Of a stretch of DNA of 64,000 nt, positions 21,581-32,345 are shown in pieces (positions within the stretch are counted from its first letter, which is position 1; each line of letters begins with the position of its first letter). A program made the translations under genes and the position numbers. The notes beneath the pieces are model-generated. The model was given only the letters and a program-made list of their open reading frames with translations. It had not been told where the DNA came from and made no database searches. Source of the stretch: Pinus tabuliformis (taxonomy: Eukaryota; Streptophyta; Pinopsida; Pinales; Pinaceae); contig CM062818.1 of assembly GCA_031772625.1 (NCBI GenBank), forward strand, positions 214,141,742 through 214,205,741, read 5' to 3'.

Positions 21581-22241
21581 CTTTTCTTTTCCATATTTTT
21601 TTTCTTTTTCCAATTTTTTGATGCTTTACAAGATAATTTTTATTTTTTTATTTTTTATTTTCACTATTTATTTGTTTATAATTTATTATTTTTTTTAGTT
21701 TTTTAATTTTTACCATTAATTTTTTTTTTACATTTTTATGATTGATATATATTTTTTTTATATTTGATTTTTTTTTAAGTTTTATATTTTTATTTTGTGT
21801 TTTGTTTTTAGTATATATCTTAATTTATGTTTTGTTAATTTTTTAAACTTTTTTTTGTTTTGTGTTTTTCATTGTTTTAATTTTTTTTATTTTTTTATTT
21901 TTATTTTATGTTTTCATTATTTTTTTAAAATTTAATGTTTTTCGGGGTCATGATAAAATATTTTACGCTATTATTTCGAAATGTTGAAATTTTACGTTCG
22001 AAAAAAAAAAAAAAAGGTTGTTCTTCCAGAATTAACACTATTCATTTTGAGGGTGTTTTTTGGATTATTTTTTTGCAAAAAATTGGTTTTCACCGCCATT
22101 TTTAAAACATGTTGAAAATTTACCCAAGAAAAAAAAAGGTGTTATTCCAGCATCAACACTTTTCGTTTTTAGCACTGTTTTTGATGTTTTTTGGGGTTTT
22201 TTTGCCAGAGTTCCCGGTTCCCGTTTCAAAGTTTACATTGT
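18928..22241. mobile_element. Element I: 3.3-kb AT-rich foldback transposon
   Basis: Termini are inverted copies of ACAATGTAAACTTTGAAACG (left) and its complement (right). Long inner arms are also inverted: for example AATATGGCGGAAAATATATG near 19722 and CATATATTTTCCGCCATATT near 21048, with the flanking A/T-runs mirrored for hundreds of bases. ATTTCA (18922-18927) and TTTTCA (22242-22247) may be an imperfect target duplication. No transposase or other coding sequence is visible; it is a non-autonomous element or the AT-rich remnant of one. The subterminal part contains degenerate tandem phrases around GTGTTGATGCTGGAATAACA. It inserted near the end of element A's downstream ORF. Confidence 0.8.
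20260..20504. repeat. GC-rich palindromic core of element I
   Basis: About 245 bp of very GC-rich sequence inside more than 1.5 kb of nearly pure A/T. It starts TTGGTTTCGGGCCCCC and ends with the complement GGGGGCCCGAAACCAA. The centre is CTCGATTCCCGGAATCGAG at about 20375-20393. Each half is itself a palindrome around GCGCGCAGG or CTCGCGCAGG, so one strand can fold as a cross or double hairpin. Open frames in this block are artefacts of GC content. Confidence 0.85.
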
Positions 22242-22653
22242 TTTTCACATTTTGAGGATATGTTTAAGCTGCTAGGGACGATAGTATACATGCCTGCTTA
22301 AGGAGATGGAACACACTTCCACACAGCTTGAAGATCAAAGAATATCACTCCCCTCAAAGGTTGAGAGAGGCACTCAATAGGACACCTATGTATAAACAAT
22401 CAATGCAAAGGTTGAAGGTCAATTGGATAGGCCTAAAACTCAATCCACCACTACTCCTAGGGATGCTAGAAGGGAGAAAAGAAGAAGAGGAAAAGAGGCA
22501 GTGGGAAGAAGTAGAAAGGAAAGTAAGCTTCTATGAACAAGAAGAAAAAACCACAGCAGAGGCATGGGATGTCAGAGAGGCTACTAGAACCATGAAGGAC
22601 ATGGGCATTGACTAAGTTGCTCAGAGGATGAGCAACACTTTCAGTGGGCGGGT
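22242..22653 (+). other. Element A 3' end: short charged ORF, then polypurine tract
   Basis: A 95-codon ORF (22328-22615) encodes a charged, helix-prone peptide (RKEEEEKRQWEEVERKVSFY). It may be the end of A's downstream ORF cut off by the foldback, or a separate small protein. I do not recognise it. CAGTGGGCGGG at 22642-22652 is the polypurine tract. It should be followed directly by A's 3' LTR (TGATGATGAGCC), which now begins at 40797 because element C inserted exactly here. Confidence 0.7.
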
Positions 22654-22854
22654 TGTTGTTCCTTAATAAACCAATTTCCTGGTTGTGGAGAAATTGTGCT
22701 TAAGACATTAATGATTATTGTTTATTGTCATTTTATTGTTTGTTGTGTTCTCAAATGAAGGACCTGGAGAACTTGGTCTTTAACCCTTACACTACAACAA
22801 AACCAGCGATTAGCGTCCCTTTTTACTTCTTTTTTTGCATCTAGAGCCCATTTT

Positions 22855-24390
22855 TGGTGCTATTTGCATCCATTTATCAAATATGGTGCAAAACTTGACA
22901 CAAAATTTGCATCAAGTTTTGCACCAAATCTTACACCAAGTTTAGCACCAGGTATTGCAATAGGTTTTGCACCACGTTTTGCACCAAATTTTATGCCAAG
23001 TTTTGTGTCATCCTTTGCACCAGGTTTTGTTCCAGGTTTTGCATCAATTTTGGCATCTATTTTTGTTTGACATACTTTTGCATCCACTTTTTGCACCTAC
23101 ACTTGCATCAACTTTTGCATCGACTTTTGCATCCTTTTTTAAATCATTTTTTGCATCCATTTGTGCATCACTTTTGCGCCACGTTTTACATCGAGTTTTG
23201 TGTCTAGTTTTGCATATAATTTTGCATCTACTTTTGTTGCATCCACTTTTCCATCTTGTTTGGCATCCATATTTACATCCTCTTTTGCATCTATTATTGT
23301 ACCCACTATTGCATCTAATATTTTTGTGCCACAATTGGCGCCTAGTTTGGCACCTCCTTTTGCACCCACTTTTGATTATAATTTTGCATCCACGTTTGCA
23401 TCCTCATTTGCATCTAGGTTCTCATCAACTACTACATCTATTTTTGCATCCCTTTTTGTATCCAATTTTGGACCAGGATTTGCATCGGGTTTTGTGTCTC
23501 GTTTTGCATCTACTTTTGCATCGACTTCTATTGCATCCACTTTTGCATACAATTTTGCATCCACTGTTACACCCATTTTAAATTTCACTTTTTGCATCCC
23601 TTTTTACATCTTCATTTGCATCATACTTTGATTCTTTTTTTTTCATCTATCATTACATCCACTTTTGTTATGCCATAATTTGCACCATGTTTTGCACTCA
23701 CTATTGTATCCACGTTTGCTTCCAATTTTGCATCCATGTTCACATCCTCTTTTGCATCAAATATTGCATCTATTTTTGCATCCACTTTTGTGTCAGGTTT
23801 ATGCATTGGGTTTTGCATCTCGTTTTGTATCTACTTTTGCATCTACTTCCATTGTATCCATTTTTTTCATCCAATTTTGTTTTGCCTGTTGCATCAATGT
23901 TTGCTTCCACTTTTACATCCATTTTTGCATCTTATTTTGCATATTTTTTGTCTATTGTTACATCCACTTTTGTTGCACCATATCTTGCGCCTACCATTGC
24001 AACCACATTTTCTTCCACGTTTGCATCCACATTTGCATCCTCTTTTGTGTTCAAGTTTGCATCAGATATTGTGTATGTTTTTGCATCCCCTATTGTATCC
24101 ACTTTTGTTTCATCCATTTTTGCATCTACTTTTGTGTCTGTTGTTGCATCCACATTTGTTTCACCACAGTTTGTGCCAAGTTTTACACCTACCATTGGAC
24201 CCATGTTTGCTTCCACTTTTGCCTTCATGTTTGCATCCAAGTTTGCATTGACAACTACATCTACTTTTGCATCCACTTTTGTGTTAGGTTTTTCATGTTG
24301 TTGTGCATCTACTTATGTTGTATCCACTTTTCATCCAATTTTACTTCTATTGTTGCCCCCATTTCTATGTTCGCTTTTGCATCCCTTTTC
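22855..24390 (+). repeat. Left subterminal array of element D (TTTTGCATCCA-type)
   Basis: About 1.5 kb of short degenerate units built on TTTTGCATC(C/T)A or TTTTGCACCA, recurring roughly every 12-18 bp. Subterminal short repeats in CACTA elements are bound by the element's own DNA-binding protein (TnpA in En/Spm), but they usually cover a few hundred bases; this array is far longer. Because the units rarely contain stops, long frames run through them in several registers. These are not genes. Confidence 0.85.
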
Positions 24391-24409
24391 CAACACTCAT
24401 CATATTTTC

Positions 24410-25110
24410 TGCATTGATGATATTCCTTATGGCATTGACAATTATGAACAATTGATGACAATGTCAATAATATTGACAATGATGAAAATGAATATGATGG
24501 CGATGACATGAATTGTGATTATGATGATAAAGACGATAGTGGTTACAATGACATTAATGATGATGATGGCAATGATTATGATGATGATGACGCTAATGAC
24601 CTTGGCGAATCTTCCCAATTTTAGATGTTGTCATTGTCATAATAATAAGCATTATCTTTGGTGTCATCATCATCATTTTCATCTAGGTCATCATCAAAAA
24701 CAATAATGGCATGAATGATGATGATGATTACAACAATGTTGATAGAAATTACATTAATGATGATGATGGGGATGATAAAAATGACAATGACGATGATAAT
24801 GGTGGTGATGATGATGATCATCGATCATCTCTCAAAAATAGAGTTGTTATTTCTCTTACGTATATCAATGTGTCCTAAACAACCCTTTTCTAGCACTGAT
24901 CACATTTTTTGGGTTGATGATATTTCTTACAACGTCTATAATTATAAACAATTGCAAACAATGTCCATAATGATGATGATGATGGAGCTGATGATGATGG
25001 CATGAATGGTGATTATGATGATAATGTAATGATGGCAATAACGATGACAAGGATGATGGTGATGATGATGACAATGATTATGATAATGAGAATGAACAAT
25101 TACTAGTTTC
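24410..25110 (+). repeat. GAT-rich low-complexity block 1 of element D
   Basis: Mostly imperfect GATGATGAT, GACAATGAT and AATGATGAC runs on the plus strand, directly after the left array. It is interrupted near 24610-24700 by CATCATCAT, which is the same motif in opposite orientation. Translated it yields poly-Asp/Met or poly-His peptides without meaning. It recurs, diverged, at 26740-27415. Confidence 0.8.
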
Positions 25111-25709
25111 ACTACCATCTTCTGGATACATATTACTATCATACTTTTTAAATTTTCTGTCTCTCTTGAGGTATCTTACTATAATGGTGTTGTCAACACT
25201 AGAAAGATATCTTGTTGTAATGGTGGTTCTAATGTTAGCACTAGCAAAGTTTTTGTTAAATTTTGGTTAAAAAAAATCGATTTATGCAATTATTTTGACA
25301 ATCTATGTAAAAAAGTAAATAACATCCAATTATTTTGACTGTAGTCCCATTGATTATCATGAATTCACCAGTCTGAAGACCATCTTCTACATACATATTA
25401 TTATTAAACTTTTTGCATTATATCCCTCTTATATCTTGTTGTAATGGCAGTATTAGCACTAAAAAAATATCTTGTTGTAATGGTGATGTTAGTATTAGCA
25501 CTAAAAAAATCACTAAATTTTGGTAAAAAAAGTTTATCATTTATTTATTTTTAATTTTGGAAATTTTTGTTTTTATTTTTTTTGTTTTTAATTCTATTTT
25601 TATGCAGTAATATTTTTTTTGGTTGAATTTTGGTAGTAACTAGTTTTTGGTCGAATCATATGTATTAACCATGTTCTTTATGCTACAAGTCTAATTGTTG
25701 GGACAAAAT
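25111..25709. other. Element D spacer between duplicated blocks
   Basis: About 600 bp of AT-rich DNA with a local repeated phrase (ATATCTTGTTGTAATGG at about 25208, 25433 and 25468). No gene is visible. Confidence 0.55.
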
Positions 25710-26705
25710 TGCTCTTTCAAATAAGTTGCAAAAGCTATTTTACATCCATTGTTGCACCCATGTTTACACCCACTTTTACATCCCTTTTTGCATCATATTT
25801 TTCATCTTCATTTGCTTCTTTTTTTGCATCTATCATTACATCTACTTTTGTTGTGACAAAATTTGTTCCATGTTTTGCACATACTGTTGTACCCACGTTT
25901 GCTTCCAATTTTGCATCCATTTTCACATCCTCTTTTGCATAAAATATTTCATCTATTTTTGCATCCACTTTTGTGTTGGGTTTTGCATCTCATTTTGTAT
26001 CTTCTTTTGCATGTACTTCCATTTCATCCATATTTTGCATCCAATTTTGTTTCTCATGTTGCACCCGTGTTTGCATCCACTTTTACATCCCTTATAGCAT
26101 CTTGTCTTGCATCTAAGTTTGCATATTTTTTTGTGTCTATTATTACATCCACCTTTTTTGTGCTATTATTTGTGCCATATCTTATGCCTATCATTGCAAC
26201 CCACATTTTCTTCCACTATTGCATCCTCTTTTGTGTCCAAGTTTGCATCAAATATTGTTTATGTTTTTTTCATCCCATTTCGAATTTACTTTTACATCCA
26301 CTTTTGATTTGTCTAGTTTTGCAACTAATTTTGTGTTCACTATTGCACCCATGTTTGGCCCATGTTTACATCCCTTTTTTCATCCAAGTTTTCCTCCTTT
26401 TTGCATTCAAGTTTGTGTCCCTTTTTTTTTACATTCATTGGAGTATCCACATTTGTTTCACCACAATTCATGCTAAGTTTTATGCCTACTATTGTGCCCA
26501 TGTTTTCTTCCACTTTTTCATCCATGTTTGAGTCCTATTTTGTGTTCAAGTTTGTATGAACTATTGCATCTACTTTTTCATCCACTTTTGTTCAATTTTT
26601 CTGTCTTGTTCTGCATCTACTTATGTTGTGTCCACTCTTCATCCAAATTTACGTCTATTTTTACCCCCATTTTTTTGTTTACTTTTGCATCCATTTTCCA
26701 ACACA
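25710..26705 (+). repeat. Second GCATC-type array of element D
   Basis: Same short unit as the left array and collinear with 23560-24390. For example, CACGTTTGCTTCCAATTTTG occurs at about 23711 and 25895, and TTTTCCAACAC at about 24386 and 26694. With the following GAT-rich block it forms a direct duplication of about 1.7 kb at roughly 2.2-2.3 kb spacing. Not coding. Confidence 0.82.
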
Positions 26706-27415
26706 CATCATATCTTTTGCATTGATTATATTTCTTATGACATTGAAAATTATGAACAACTGATGACAATGTCAATAATTATAACGATGATGATAATGAA
26801 GATGATGACGATGACATGAATTTCGATTGTTATGATAATGACAATGATGATAAAGACGATGGGAGTTACAATGACAATGATGATGATGCTAATGACCTTG
26901 GCCATTCCTCCCAATTTTTAAATGTTATCATGGTAAAAATCATAATAATTATCTTTGGCGTCATCTTCCAAGTCATCATCATCTGATCATCATTATCATT
27001 ATTTTCATCTTGGTCATAATCAAGAACAATAATGGCATGAATGATGATTATGATGTTCATGATGAAGATGACAAAAATTATGATAAAACTTATATTAGTT
27101 ATGATGATGGGGATGATGACAATTATAATGACGATGATAATGGTAGTGATGTTGATGATCATCAATCATTTCTAAAAAATAAAGTGGTTATTTTTCTTTC
27201 ATATATCATGTGTCCTAAGGTTGGTGATATTTCTTATGATACCTATAATTATGAACAATTGACGACAATATACAAAATCATGATGATGATGATGATCATG
27301 AAGAAGACATGAATGGTGATTATGATGATAATGAAATGATGACAATAATGATCACATTGATGGTGGTGATGATGGCAATAATGAAGATGATGACCCTCCC
27401 TCTAAACTAGCGAGG
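26706..27415 (+). repeat. GAT-rich low-complexity block 2 of element D
   Basis: Diverged copy of block 1. Shared phrases include TGATGACAATGTCAATAAT near 24452 and 26760, and ATGTGTCCTAA near 24869 and 27208. It contains the same internal orientation switch (ATCATCATC near 26970). Not coding. Confidence 0.8.
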
Positions 27416-30400
27416 TACTCATAATGAGACAAAAAAGTACTCTCAAGTTGAAATATTCATATAAGAAGGGATCTAGATTGATAAGCATCAATGATGATTT
27501 ACATCATCATAGCCAAAATTTTCAAAATAGTAAGGCCTTGACTAACAAGTTTATCTCTCCATTAGATCAGAGCACAATGTTGGGAGGCATAAATTTGGAC
27601 ACCACTGCCTTTCAAGGCACTTACCCCACCAAGATGTTTACCAGGTATGTCCTCACATGATCATTTCCTAATCCACTATCATAATATTTGACACCAGAAA
27701 ATGTCAATCCTCATGACTATTCTTATCTTGGATTAATGTACTTGACTTATGGCGATTAGTCCTAGTCAATGTCCAAATTCTCAAAGAATATTGGTCCCAG
27801 ATGTTTATCCAATCCACCATTATCCCTACTAGTGTCTTTACTAGGCTTACGATTGTTAATCCTAGCCATAGTACATGACACATGGATAACATGGTGTCTA
27901 CCCTCACTCCCTCTCAACCAGGGAGGAAACATCCACAAGCATAAGATTTTCTCAAGAATACCCGTCATTTTCGTAGAGAATAACATCATTAATTTGTTTT
28001 CATCACATGACGACTTTATGATTAAGCATTCATAGATTTGTGGCAAAATATTTCCCCTTTTGTATTTGTGATGAAATACAATAAAAAAGTGAAAGCCAAA
28101 ATCATTAAACATACACTATATTGATTTATCTAAGTCTAAACTCTAAGGTTGAAGTGAAAATTCACGTAAATCTTATATCTATGAGTTGTGCCAAACTTAT
28201 GAAAACCTTATTCCCTAAGTCCTATATATAAGAAAATGAAAAAGAAAGAAAAATAAGGGCCAATAAATGGTAACTCATGTATTCACTCCCTCTTTGGAAA
28301 ATATATGAATATATACACTCCTAGTCACACTTGATCACATGTATGTGATGGTTAAATCATGAATTCTTCTTTTCTCCTTGCATTTTCACTTCATCATTTA
28401 AGCACCTAATTGAGGATCTAAGGAATGTTTGTTTCCTAAGGCTTTCATGTCTACTCTTGGTTTACTTATGTCACACTACTGTCAATTTATGTGACAGAGT
28501 GAAATACATAAGTTTGTGGAGTTATTATAGAGGTGTATTGAGTTCGTAACCACACACACATGTATTACATCTCATTGATCCACATGTGTGGGTTGGAGAC
28601 TCATTTCTTGACAACTTTAATGGAGACTACTTTGTGGCTTTAATGGTATAGCTTACAAAATATCTTGTTAAACATTTCGATTCATTCTTTCTTTTCCTCG
28701 AGACACTTATAATATTGAAGTCACTCCCAACAATCCATGGAGATGGGGAGTATAAATTACTTGTGCTAGAAATAGAATTGAGAAATAGAGGTTTTCCATT
28801 TGCGATATTGGAGTCATAGACATTGGATACATGGTAGTAGTCCTCAATGTCAATTAACTAAAATTGTATTGTCATAATGCGAAAAGAGGTAAACATATTG
28901 GTAACCTTGATGTCTTAATCATTTCAAATAATAACCATTCCACCCAAGTATCTCTAAGCATCAATCACTACTACTTGGAAATTCCTCCCCCATTTTCTAA
29001 TTATATGAGGTTGAACCTCACTTAATATTTTTGCTTCTTATATCAACATTATTTATGGGTGCTTTGCATACCATTTTTCTTTTAGGAGTTTGTTTTCGCT
29101 TACTATTGACGCCCCTCATGTTCCAAGACTATTTTCATCAAAAATTTACATAGAAAGAAAGTATAAAGTGACTAAAAAGAAACATGTCTCAAGATTTAAG
29201 TGCTTGGACAATTCCACTTCATGACTCCTATATTTCCTTAACCTGGGACCAAATGGTGAACTTGATGGCCTTAAGGGAAATTGATCAATGAAAATCTAAA
29301 AAAGAGGTGATTTTTGAATTTATCACATACAATTTAATATACTAAAAAAAATATCCATAACAATTTCATCAATCAATGAATCATTAAAAAAAATATCCAA
29401 AACAATTTCATCAAGAAAAGAATCATTGCATTATAAAATACAATCTATAAACATTTTGGGAAAGTTTTGCTAAAACATGCTTAAAAATCAGCATATTTAA
29501 TATTAATATTTAACAATAATATGGACAATAACACATTTTGATAAATTAAATAACATATTATCAAGCCTAAAAAATGTCACTAACTGAAAACTACAAAGCA
29601 TGCAACTAATGGAAGTGACCACTCAAGGCCACCACAAGACAATTAATCTATTAAGATCAAGATTAATGGGGACAAAGATCTATAAAGGACAAAGGAAAAC
29701 CTATTTTAACTTTATTGTTTTATTAGCCTGGTTCAAGATGAACATTTCAAGATATCATGAAGAACATAATTAGTTTTATTTGATTAATAAAACCCAAGCA
29801 CATTCTATGACTTAGCAAGAAAGAGATGTATAACACCCATCTCAGCGACACGACACATGACATTAAGTTACTTTACTATATATAATTTAAACTCCTATCA
29901 TAAAATCACAAATTTAGCATGAATGGAATGTTTAAAATCCATTTTTATAAAAACAAAATATAATTTTTCTTATAGAAAAATATACCAAAAACTAAATATA
30001 TTTTTCTAGAAAAGAAAAATACTAAAACTAAATATATATTTAAAAAAAAACTAAAACATAAGCAAACTAGAATTTGAATTTGACATTCTTGGTCACTTTC
30101 GGAAACATATGGTGGAATGTAATCTCTTTATCCTCATTTTTAGCTTTTTCCTAAAAAATAAAAGCATACAAAAGTGGGAAAGAGCCATAAAGCATGGGGA
30201 AGCTTTTTCCTAAGCACAAAAGCATCTAAAAAGTGGAAAATTCCTTTTTTATATGAGGAAACATTATTCACCCAAAAGATTTTTCCCAAATTGAACTAAT
30301 GAGGAATTTTGGAAATCTTCATAGCCTCCACTTTCCTATATATTAGAGGCTTGGCCATTGAAAAAATGATGGGAATTTTGTATTGTCACGCTCTTGAGAT

Positions 30401-30960
30401 CTGTCTTGAGAGGGAGAGTTTTGGAGCTATGAGTTGGGGGAGGTGATGTTGTAACTATATCTTATTGTTGTAACTTTCCTCCAACTCCTTTATTCATATA
30501 GATCAGTTGTTCTTCCTTCCATATGTTTCTATTCATTCTTTACTTCTTCTATTTAACTAATGTATGCATGGGTTTTTGGTTTATATTTATTTATTCAATA
30601 ATATTTATATGTTTTTTATAGTTTTGATTATTAAGATATTATGTTGTGAAGGTTGCTTTATTCTCTCTCTTATGTGTAGAACCAAGCTTTGGAGCTAGCT
30701 AGGAGCGCTTCTTGGCTATACGAAAAACTCCAAGAAGACCTGCATGCGAGGACTCACAAGAATTCATTCTCTTTTTCTTAATCTATACTCTACATCTTGA
30801 TCTGCTAAGAATCCTGAGCCTTAGAACAACCTTTCTCTTAATTGGTTTGTCCTAGGTTTCTGAGATAAACTGAGAGGGTTTTGTTTTCATCTAACCATGC
30901 ATTAAATCCTACAGCAAAATTATATTTAGAAAATTTAATATATTTCACTATGTAAATGAA
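27416..30960. other. Element D centre, unrecognised 3.5 kb
   Basis: No transposase or other known protein is seen. The segment 29831-30912 begins TGTATAACACCCATCTCAGC and ends ATTAAATCCTACA, with a TATATATTAGAGG promoter-like site near 30340. This looks like a solo LTR, but no target duplication is convincing. A T-rich and A-rich stretch at 29280-30060 holds nothing recognisable. Confidence 0.45.
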
Positions 30961-32345
30961 CTTAGTAAAATGAACCCATAGAGGTGGTCATAAATGGAAA
31001 TAAAAGTAAAACTCTAAACAAGAAGCCAAAAGTGGATTTAACCATGGATGAAAAATTGGGAGTAGAATTGGATGTTAAACTAGCCATCAAAACAATATGC
31101 AAACAATGACACAAAAAGGTTTTTAAAGTAAAATTAAAAAAGGGTGCAACACTAGACACAAAGAAGGGAACAAAATAGGGCATATGAAAGGATACCGAAT
31201 TGGGTGCAAACAAGGATGCAAAAATGGACACCAAAATGAGGATGCAAAGAATGGTGTAAAATTAGGATGCAAAAAGGATGTAAGAAAATACACAAAACAA
31301 GATGCAAAATGGGACTAAAAAATGGTGAAACCAAGGATGTCAAAGATGATGCATAACTAGATGAAATTTCCAACTAAAATCTAGGTGCAAAATGAGATGC
31401 AAATGTGGACACAAAATGTGGCAGAAAAAAGGATGCAAATTTGGAAGCCAAAAAAGATGAAAAACTAGATACCAAAAAGGATGCAAATTTGGACATAAAA
31501 AATGGTGCAAAATTGGACACAAAAGAAGAAAAAATGGTGCAAAAATGGGCATAAAAATGGCTCAATTTTGGATGCAAATTGAGATGCAACATTGGATGTA
31601 AAATGATGCAACAAATCATTCAAAACTTGGTGCAAAAACAAATGCAAAAGTAGACGAAAAAATGGCTCAAAAGTGAACGTAACAATAGACACAAAATGGG
31701 ATGCAAAGGTGGATGCAATATATGGTTCAACATAGGATGCAAATTTAGATGCTCAAAAGGATGAAAAATTGGATGCAAGAAATGGTGTTAAAAATGATGC
31801 TAAATTGGATGCAACAAATGATGCAAAATTAAATGCAAAATATGGTGCAAAATAGGATGCAAAAAAGGAAGATAAATAAAATGCAAAAGTGGATGCAAAA
31901 AATGGTGCAAAAATGCATGCAAAATTTGGCACTAAATCAGATTCAACATATGGTGCAAAATTGGATGGAAAAGATGGTGTAAAAAAAGGCAGAAAAATTG
32001 GCACAAAAATAGATGTAAAAATAAGTACAAAATTAGAAGCAAAAGATGGCATAAGACTAGATGCAAAAATTGGCACAAATTGGATGTAAAAAAAGGCGCT
32101 ATATAAGATGTCAAAGATGGTCTAAAAATCGATGCAAATTATGACACAAAAATAGAAGCAAAGAATTCCACAAAAGAGGAAGCAAAAAATGATGCAAAAA
32201 TAGATGCAAAAAAAGGCACAAAACTAGAAGCAAAACCTGTTGTAAAACCAAATGAAAATCTTGGTGCAAAATATGATGCAGAAAATGATGGAAAATTTGG
32301 CGTAAAAAAGATGCAAAATTTGGTGCAAAAAAAGACGCTTTAAAA
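30961..32345 (-). repeat. Right subterminal array of element D (inverted GCATC-type)
   Basis: About 1.4 kb of units such as GGATGCAAAAATGG and GATGCAAAATTGG, the reverse complement of the left array's TTTTGCATCC unit. The two ends of the transposon therefore present the repeats in mirrored orientation, as in CACTA elements whose termini are brought together by a repeat-binding protein. Minus-strand open frames here are artefacts. Confidence 0.85.

Noticed and set aside
22860..24511. Several overlapping long open frames on both strands (for example 22967-23581, 23687-24511 plus; 23044-23334 minus)
   Set aside because: They are open because the GCATC-type repeat lacks stops in most registers. 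The peptides are simple Cys/His/Ile or Asp/Ala/Lys repeats, and all frames are open together.
25709..27312. Open frames in the second array and GAT blocks
   Set aside because: Same artefact; repeat translation without domain structure.
30962..32089. Minus and plus frames with Phe/Ala/Ser or Asp/Ala/Lys repeats
   Set aside because: Inverted copy of the GCATC array; not protein coding.
22855..32345. CRISPR-like regularly spaced repeats
   Set aside because: Units are degenerate, without constant direct repeats or unique spacers, and the DNA is eukaryotic.
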